From contig OY754465.1 of NCBI GenBank assembly GCA_963575645.1, positions 2,418,001-2,482,000 on the forward strand: a stretch of DNA of 64,000 nt. The letters are read 5' to 3'. Under the pieces are notes generated by a model, which saw nothing but the letters and a program-made list of their open reading frames with translations, was not told the origin of the DNA and ran no database searches. The position numbers and the translations under genes were made by a program. This document shows, in pieces, positions 56,300-64,000 of the stretch (within the stretch, counting starts at the first letter, position 1; each line of letters starts with the position of its first letter). Source of the DNA: Xanthostigma xanthostigma (lineage: Eukaryota > Arthropoda > Insecta > Raphidioptera > Raphidiidae).

Positions 56300-56450
56300 A
56301 AATACGGCCCTGATGATGAAAATATATTTTTCAAAACGTTGGCCACAAGCGATACTCTGGTAAAGCTTATTTCAAACTTGTTCCTCAACCAAATGAATCT
56401 CCTTCAATACATATTTTTGGAACAAAACTTCTACTAACAAGAAATACGGA
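56300..56450 (+). mobile_element. Penelope-like fragment
   Basis: CTGATGATGAAAATATATTT (56310) then CAAAACGTTGGCCACAAGCG and GTTCCTCAACC; matches the 34.5-kb arms. The expected GAAAC is AAAAC here. Confidence 0.6.
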
Positions 56451-56774
56451 GGTTTTTGAAAAAAATAAAACATATAACCATAGCTACCATTATTGAATGG
56501 ATCGATAATATTTTTTTGACCCGATTGATATAATATTCAATACTTATCAGCCAGTATTATGTATGGATTGTTGTTTTTCCAGTTTGTTTATGTTTGCGAA
56601 GAAGAAACTGTACCTGGTAACATTTCTACGAACTACTTGTGAATATTAAATATATAATCTGTACAGCGCGTTCATTGAAAAGTGTACATTATTACGTAAT
56701 AATAGAAGAAAATTAGTCTACCTATACCTATCATCATTTGCAATATTGCTACATTTTTAGGGTTCCGTATTTCA

Positions 56775-57600
56775 TTTGTTGAGCGGGTAGTGAACGCAAC
56801 AAAGCGTTTCGAAAATATATCTGCGTTTCTTTCTGCGATGTAATCCCTGATTTCTCCGATGATAGGATTGGTTGATGTACTTGCATTCAATATGAATAAA
56901 GCATATTAATAATAACCTATATGAATCATTGCCTATCTGCTCAATGTGCGGTGAGTGAACGCAACAAAGCTTACCGAAAATATATCTGCGTCTCTTTCTT
57001 CGATGTAATTCCCTGATTTCTCCGATGATAGGATTGGTTGATGTACTTGCATTCAATATGAATAAAGCATATTAATAATAACCTATATGAATCATTGCCT
57101 ATCTGCTCAATGTGCAGTGAGTGTACGCAACAAAGCTTATCGAAAATATATCTGCGTCTCTTTCTGCGATGTAATTCCCTGATTTCTCCGATGATAGGAT
57201 TGGTTGATGTACTTGCATTCAATATGAATAAAGCATATTAATAATAACCTATATGAATCATTGCCTATCTGCTCAATGTGCGGTGAGTGAACGCAACAAA
57301 GCTTATCGAAAATATATCTGCGTCTCTTTCTTCGATGTAATTCCCTGATTTCTCCGATGATAGGATTGGTTGATGTACTTGCATTCAATCTGAATAAAGT
57401 ATATCTGTTTCAAAAACTATGTCTTTTTCTATGACGTTAACATGGGCGTACTCAGCTTTTGGCCCAGGAGTGGGCAAATTAGCAATTTCTTAAGCCGGGT
57501 CCCCCGTGCTTGATTTGCTCTCCTGGATACGCCAGTGCTTACGGCGTAAAAATAGACAGAAGTATGTGTAATAGTTCGATTGCGATTTTATTCCTATGCT
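56775..57600 (+). repeat. 166-bp tandem array inside dispersed repeat B
   Basis: Three full 166-bp units (starting CCTATATGAATCATTGCC at 56916, 57082, 57248) and a partial first one, then the single-copy right part of repeat B to about 57600. The 28.5-kb and 55.7-kb copies have just one unit. Minus-strand frames across it are by-products of the repeat. Confidence 0.85.
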
Positions 57601-57974
57601 CAGTATAGAATCAAAGTATATGTAAATAAGTCAAATTATATTCAACTTGATCTATTATGTTATCTACATCTCAACGGATTGAGAACACTTGTTCTCCTAT
57701 ACTTTTATTGCAGCCTAAAGAAGTATCGCGGCTAGCGTGTTGTTATTGCTGCCAGGCCTGTAAGAGCAATCGAATGGTGGGCGTTGCCGATGCCATTTAA
57801 AATTGATTTTCCAGATAAAAATATTGATTGCGGTAAACTTCCATAGACTGGACGACTTTCGCGTGTTTGTCGATTTTGATAGAAATCCTAATCAGTAAAA
57901 CCCCTTTACTGTGCAGGGTACAATGAAGTGGCATGTTGTGGACATTGGTTTTGGATACTTTAAGCGTCCATTAG

Positions 57975-58440
57975 TGATGTGCCGGATCGTTAAAAATGTA
58001 TATCCGCGGATACGGATCTGAATACGGAGTACGCAGCGGTGAATAATGCACACTGACCTTTGGAAAGAGACTATCTGTTATGGGAAAAAGTTATTGACCT
58101 CTTTAAGAGTTAACTCTCATAACAGATTGTGTCTTTCCAAAGATCGATGTGCAATATCTCATTATAAAGATAGTTGATTTAGTACCTTTGAGTTATGTAC
58201 TATTAGTATGGTACTCACTACGATAAATGTTTGCAATATAAAGGTGCCAAATACGATTTAAAAAAATAAAAAATAATCTGAATGGAATTTAACAGGTTTT
58301 CATTATTACCTAATCACCAATATATATAAAATTTCATCTATGAATTGAAAATTAATAAGGTAAAAGATCCGTCAAAAACTAACGGATACGGATCTTTCTT
58401 CTCCCTCGGATACCCGCGGATACGGATATCCGGCACATTA
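57975..58440. mobile_element. hAT-like element (GTGCCGGAT ends)
   Basis: TGATGTGCCGGATCG and, inverted, TAATGTGCCGGATATCC; flanks TCCATTAG / CCTACTAG agree at five of eight bases. Subterminal CCGCGGATACGGAT on both sides; inner inverted repeat at 58055-58140. Confidence 0.6.
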
Positions 58441-58449
58441 CCTACTAGC

Positions 58450-59896
58450 GGCCATACATAATGAGAAATTTCACTGTACTATAAATTTAGGTACTGATTG
58501 ATAGTTTCAATGAAATTTGTCAAAACAAAATTGTTTGAAGCAAACAAATATTTGATTGTGTCTATTGGATCGTGCGATCTATTTGAATCAAACATTTTTT
58601 TTGCCTCACCGCTTTAAATTTGTCAAAAATGTGATCTAAAAAAAAGTTTATAAAATTACACAGTATACTTTCTAAAAGGTGCCAAAATAACGTTATTTTA
58701 TAGCATTTGTTGGATCTTATCAGTATGATGCATTTTATGCGTGTCTAAAATAATTTGTTTTAATAACTGTTTTTTTTTGTTTTTTGTTGAAATATAGTTC
58801 CATTGTTTTGCAATTCTTTTCAAGGACACCATTTCCCAACTTGTGGGATTTTGAAATTAATTACTCTGATAATGACCATTGTTGAAATAAAATTTTGCTC
58901 AATGTTTTTGTTTTTTTTTGAAAATAACCGTTTTAATGTTCATTTAAATAGCATGCGAAATAATAATTAGCATGACCTAGAGAATAAAAAATGCAGTTCA
59001 AATTCAAATTAATTTATGTCCTCAATCCAATTTGTTTTTTTATTTTTTTATTTATTTAAAAAACAATAGACACAACGGAACAGAAAGTTCCAAATAGTGT
59101 ACAAAATAAACAAAAACAAAATCAAAATAATAATCCAAATTGAGAGACGACAATCACAGTAAATGATTCATTAATTGTTTTAATGTAGCATAAAAAATGT
59201 CAATATTCAATTCATTGGCAGAACATTTGTTACTGTCAAATATATGTCAAAAACTGAAAATTAAGTGTAACTTAACTAATTTATATCACAAACGATCACA
59301 AATTCGGTTGGAATGCTACGACAACCGTCCGTATCTCGGTTGGAACGCGTTTTGTCTACTGCACAAGAGCGTCACGATATCGTTTTCAGAAAGATTGGAA
59401 CAAAGCTATAGAAATTGAAATCCCCTTTCGACGTGATGAAGTCACAAACAGAAAATAAAGTTTTGTTTTACACATGTAATCTTATACTGACAGCTGCTGT
59501 TGAATCACCGGGATAAAGAGTACCCAAAAGTTATTCGGGTTATAAATTATTACTACATACAAAATTTCATCCAGATCCGTTAAGACGTGATTGAGTAGCA
59601 AACATATATTATTTAGGATTGCAAAATCATTCACTATTGTTATTATGTAATTAATTTTTAGAGAACACTCCTACTTAAACATTTTTGCAATCGCTTACCT
59701 AAAATGAATTTTTCAGTAGCTACTGGCTACTGAATGTATCTGACCTAGTAACTGTCAGTTGTCAGGGTGGAGTCGGAAACAATTATGGACTACCACCTAC
59801 GGAAATCAATAAATTTTTACTGAGTTTGTTTTCTTCTATTTGCCTCTTACTATACGAAATCTCCACACTTTCTTTATTTCGCATATTATTCTGTTC
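58450..59896. other. Unannotated spacer
   Basis: AT-rich, no gene or repeat pair recognised. Confidence 0.35.
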
Positions 59897-59904
59897 GTCA
59901 CAGA

Positions 59905-61009
59905 TAGGGTTGCCAAGTCGCCAAACCAAATAGCCGGACAGACCAGCCAGTGTGGCCGGACATTTGGGTAAAAAGGCCGGACAGACTACATTATTGAGGA
60001 TTTTGTCTCAGTATTAATAGGTACGACAAAAAAATTGTATGTAAAATCAAGCTTTTTTGATTATTACCATGAATCTTGTTAAATTCTAATGAAATATAAA
60101 TAACATCGAATTCCAAATCAGTTCAAGTACTTTATTACTAATCAGCCAAAGTTATCAGTCAAAATTAAATTCTAGATAAACATTTATCAACATTTTAAAT
60201 TGTTCTTAAATTCTAATGAAAGGCAATTGCACAAATAAGTCTTATGTATACCTGCTATTACTTACTTCCCAAAACAAAATAAAAAACAATCTAAACAAAA
60301 CAAAACTTCTTTTCTTTAAGTTAATAATAGTATATTGTGCGACTAGTGAGAGAAGGAGAAGATTCCATGAGCGTGAAATTTGCCGCACGAGCGCAGCGAG
60401 TGCGGTAAAACACACGCGAGTGGAATATTCTCCTTCGATCAATAGTCGCACATAATACTTTATTCAACTAGCAGGAGTAATATGTAATCAGGGCCCTGAT
60501 AAAAGAGGGAAAAATAATAAATCACTTCATTGATTGACGTACCACCGTCAGTGTATACACAAGATTGCCATGATTTCGCTGAATTGCGATGCTGTTTTCA
60601 TATAAGTATACAATACCGCCTACCACGTTCCTATTGGTCCAGAAGCTACTTGCAGTTTTTTTCATTATTTAGCGCTTGGGCTTGCTACTGAGTTTCTATT
60701 GGTCCAGAAAATTCATTATTACACTAGTGAAGTAATATAATATTTCTCCCACGCCAGAAAATTCATTATTACACTAGTGAAGTAATATATTATTTCTCCC
60801 ACGTTTAGCAGGGCCCCGAAATTACATATTACTCACGCGTGTTGAATAAAATTCATTATTCATATTCGTCTGCGCTCGGCCACGCTCGACGCTCGCTCGT
60901 TTGCGAAATGTAAAAAGCCTAACAAAAGCCGGACACCGTTTATTTTGGCCGGACACGCAATCAAAAAGCCTAACTATGTCCGGTTTTATCCGGACTCTTG
61001 GCAACGCTA
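59905..61009. mobile_element. hAT element with perfect 8-bp duplication
   Basis: TAGGGTTGCCAAG and, inverted, TAGCGTTGCCAAG; flanked by GTCACAGA at 59897-59904 and 61010-61017. Subterminal zones repeat AGCCGGACA. Inside are an inverted repeat at about 60330-60460 (AGTATATTGTGCGACTA and complement-like end), another at 60458-60862 (CAGGGCCC facing pair) and two 49-bp units at 60706-60801. No transposase. Confidence 0.82.
60706..60801. repeat. Two ~49-bp tandem units
   Basis: CAGAAAATTCATTATTACAC twice, each ending TTTCTCCCACG. Confidence 0.85.
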
Positions 61010-61017
61010 GTCACAGA

Positions 61018-61449
61018 GATCATTTTTATATTTGGAAATAAAATATCTTGTGGAAAAACAATTTGAAATGAAATGAAACGGGTAGTTAAGGCTTGAAATA
61101 GCTCGTACAAAAATCACCGTTGGCTCATTGGATTCGGAATGACGTCTAAAAAAATGTTTTAAAATATTTTATTAGCACATAAGAAATTGCAAAAGTTATA
61201 AGCAAACTAAGATGAATGAAAAAAGGCATTTAGTTTTTCGCTAATATCTCAAAAACTATAAGCGATAGCAAAAATCGAAAAAAAGATTATTAAAGAGGAG
61301 GAAATTTCCAATAAAAAAGTCCCATCTCCCTGAACTCTATCTCTATTATTTAATTATTTATAGTTTTAATTTAACGTTAAAAATAGGGAAGAAAAACAAT
61401 AAACTTTTGAGGTTATAATTTTCCTTCTTAATGGCTTTATTGAAGAATT
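61018..61449. other. Unannotated spacer
   Basis: No gene or repeat recognised. Confidence 0.35.
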
Positions 61450-61808
61450 GCGGTCCCGCCCGGTTTCACCCGGGTGCAAAAGAATATATGAGGGAGAGGG
61501 ACATGAGTACGCACGTTCATCTTAGTTTTCCGAGATGAATGTTGTGTCCAAATTTCATGATGATCGGAATTCGGAGTTACCGTTCAAAAGTTTTTGTCGG
61601 ACGGACAGATTTTGGGTTATATTTTGCAATATTTTTCATAGATGCTCCGCTCCTATTGGTCGTAGAGTGATATTATATAGCCTATAGCCTTCCTCGATAA
61701 ATGGACTTATCCAACAAAAAAATTTCAATACGAACCGGTATGGTTTCTAAGATTAGCGCGTTCAACCAAACAAACAAACAAACTCTTCAGCTTTATATAT
61801 TTAGTAGA
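61450..61808 (-). mobile_element. Helitron-like repeat copy
   Basis: GCGGTCCCGCCCGGTTTCAC at the left to CTTTATATATTTAGTAGA at the right; minus-strand relative of 50422-50777. Confidence 0.65.
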
Positions 61809-63317
61809 GATGTTCATTTTTTTAAAGTTCTTTATTCAAGTATTTTCTATATAGCTTTGGAAACCATTAAAGAAAGTTTTGAGGGTCTGTTTCATTGAGA
61901 TATATGTCTTGTTAAACGACTCTAATGGTATTGTCTCTATCAAAATGTAATCTTAACACAGTACAATTAAATAATTATATAGGCGCGTGAGAATCAACGC
62001 GTAATCTTTTCACTTTTCAAAAGTGATATTTGTGTTCACGTATAATTGTTACAATATGCAAATCGTTTATTCCATTGTTGTGATAACAAACAGAAAACAG
62101 ATTAATTTCTTTTCAGTGGTGCCAACATGAGATTAAAAAAATATCTGGACCTAAAATGTTTTCTATTGATATTCAAAACGTATAGTTTCTAAGACTTGTT
62201 TTGTAGTACAGTGTACATAGTGAGTTGGTTTTTGGCCGATTTTTTTAAAGTGAAACTTCTATAATAGCGAAGGTAAGTTTGTCAGACGTAGAAACTAAAA
62301 TACGAGATAGATACGACGCACTATTTATAATTTATAATACGAATTTGGTTATTCGGTTAATTTGTTCCGTGGGTAGCTATTCCTCAGAATAAATAGCAAT
62401 AATTCAATTCATCAAACATAATTATGTTTCTGTCTTACTTCGAGGGTATGAATATTTATTTGCCTGATAAAATAATAATGGCCGCCACATAGATCATAAT
62501 ACCTAACCTATAAAAATGGAGTATTATATATACAGTTTGATCTTGTGAAATTATTTATGTGTTGTTTATTAATATCTTGTGAAGTGTATAGTTGTAAAAC
62601 ATTAAAGTTAATGGAAGTTTTATTTTGTGGAACTTTTTTTTTGACGTTTACACTAACGCCATCGGTCGGATTTTTGGGTGAACGTCAAAATATTCAACAA
62701 AAAGAAAGGAGTATAGTGCAGTGTATGTTTATTCTTTAATTAAATTTTCTACCTGATATTTTGCTTGGATAATTGAAAGTAAATTTTATTCTAACGAATA
62801 GATTTGTTCCTAGATTAGTAACTTCTATCTTCGGTGAATATGGGCTTAAGCAATATATTTACTAAAACTAAACTATGCAGAGAGGCATGTTTAATCTCAT
62901 TCCCGACTATTATTTAAGAGACTTGCAATTTAAAAGTAAAACTAGAATATCTGTATTAGATTCAATATACATTAGACAACATTCAAATACATTATGACTT
63001 ATTATGTATATGCGTTGTGAAATTTACAGATGAAGAATATGTATTTAATTTTTGAAAGTGATAATTTTGCAATATCCTGTGATCATAGTGAACGAAATCG
63101 CAACAGATATCTTAAAAAAACTACATGCATGTTTAAAGATTTTTAATTCAAACTTTATGCAACATTTTTTTTGTAGTACGGTTTATTGCTCTTCTACTTT
63201 TATTCAAGACAGGCCTTTTGACAAACGGACGTGTTTTTGATTTAGATACTATAACATCACTATGCCAATATTCACCGAATACTGTTAAAGTTAGAAGTTA
63301 CTAATCTTCGCTTATAG
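61809..63317. other. Unannotated spacer
   Basis: A donor-like GAAG|GTAAGTTTG near 62270 stands alone; no coding exon can be tied to it. Confidence 0.35.
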
Positions 63318-63319
63318 TA

Positions 63320-63624
63320 CGTGCCACGGATCTAAAAGGTTCGGAAGTTAGTCACAAACAGTGTCACAAAGGCACATTTTAGAGCCGTTGATCACCTCCC
63401 AGCTACCTGCACGGAACGTGCGCTCGTCGGTGATTGGCCGTGATCGCACGTTGCCTTTGTCACTTGTCGCTTTCCTGCTTTAAAGTACAGTCGAGTACGC
63501 TATTGTCAAGTTGCTATTGTTACTTTAGTTTTGTTGAATTGCGAGTTTGTAGTTTTTCAACAGACTGTACAAGCGCAAGCCCGCATTCGCATCTAACTTC
63601 CGAGCCTTTTAGATTCGTGGCGCG
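63320..63624. mobile_element. MITE family C, complete copy
   Basis: CGTGCCACGGATCTAAAAGG and complement CTTTTAGATTCGTGGCGCG, TA on both sides (63318-63319; 63625-63626). 305 bp. Confidence 0.8.
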
Positions 63625-63626
63625 TA

Positions 63627-64000
63627 TTTGAACCCGAAAAGAATTTCCTAAGGGACGAGAACACTTAACTTTTGATCTGCGCATGCTTTAATTGTACGTA
63701 AATAGTGAATAAAGTAGGCACGCAAAACAAAAAGTTAATTACATAAACACGAAATGACGGAATACGGTCAAAGAAATACTCAACTCCGGAAATTCAAATT
63801 AACAACTGTGTTATGACGGACTGACGCACGTTTATATAAACACGTTTTGTGGGCGAATGGTCATTTAACAATTGAAACATATCACGATAATCTCCGAACG
63901 AAACAAAAGAAACTGTACAACGGTGTTTTGTTCTTTTTTCAGCCTTCTGTGATCTACATACATGTGCGTCTTAAAATACAGTAATTTGATCGTAATAGCT
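63627..64000. other. Unannotated right edge
   Basis: No feature recognised. Confidence 0.35.

Noticed and set aside
56672..57388. Repeated minus-strand frames of ~80 residues (MNASTSTNPIIGEIRE)
   Set aside because: They repeat only because the 166-bp DNA unit repeats; the frame changes when the unit length is not a multiple of three and single-unit copies elsewhere do not keep it.
62260..62280. Possible splice donor GAAG|GTAAGTTTG
   Set aside because: An isolated match with no coding sequence or partner acceptor.

Overview
The window is nuclear DNA from an arthropod, most likely an insect. It is AT-rich and its genes are split by GT-AG introns. One gene resembles the insect ninein/Bsg25D family, and the repeats are typical of insects: tRNA-derived SINEs, hAT, PIF/Harbinger, piggyBac-like, Tc1/mariner-like and Helitron-like elements, and many snap-back palindromes. 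I cannot name the species or order. There is no sign of bacterial operons, rRNA genes or CRISPR arrays.

Genes. (1) 4742-8454, plus strand: the 3' part of a coiled-coil gene of the ninein / ninein-like (Bsg25D) type. Two coding exons join in frame across an intron filled by a 629-bp inverted-repeat element and three ~455-bp tandem units rich in TATCGATA. Earlier exons are not recognised in bases 1-4741. (2) 14835-24212, minus strand, convergent with gene 1: eight exons that join in phase without a stop and give a type I membrane protein of about 482 residues. It has one LDL-receptor class A module, a long Gln/Asn/Pro-rich ectodomain, one membrane segment and a short basic tail. The first exon may really begin at an internal splice acceptor, with the true start further upstream. 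(3) 37771-37866, plus strand: a plausible first coding exon (32 codons, then GTAAGT) of an unrecognised gene whose remaining exons I cannot find. No other convincing host coding sequence was found; most of 24.2-64 kb is repeats.

Repeats by region. 0-4.7 kb: palindromes, one copy of a ~500-bp MITE (second copy at 12.5 kb), a 440-bp fold-back. 8.5-14.8 kb: AT-rich spacer with a hAT-like MITE. 15-24 kb: introns of gene 2 carrying a TTAA-flanked element, a Helitron-like repeat hit by a tRNA-headed SINE, a second SINE, a LINE 3' end and snap-backs. 24.2-26.9 kb: a composite inverted-repeat element with another element and a ~155-bp tandem array inside it. 27-34 kb: a Harbinger-like element, two ~600-bp direct repeats around a LINE 3' end split by a TIR element, and a hAT MITE. 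34.5-37.2 kb: Penelope-like fragments, tandem duplications, tRNA-like sequences and a palindrome with a conserved core. 39.9-40.9 kb: snap-backs nested in a longer inverted repeat. 41.7-42.8 kb: a Harbinger element with TAA target duplications and a transposase remnant. 43-50 kb: SINE, tandem arrays, the palindrome core again, MITEs. 51-64 kb: hAT elements with 8-bp duplications, a TTAA element, a 166-bp tandem array and large inverted repeats.

The genes show no shared pathway. The main story is how densely non-autonomous elements have built introns and spacers, including possible hammerhead ribozyme motifs in Penelope-like fragments and several Harbinger-type families with a shared terminal motif.
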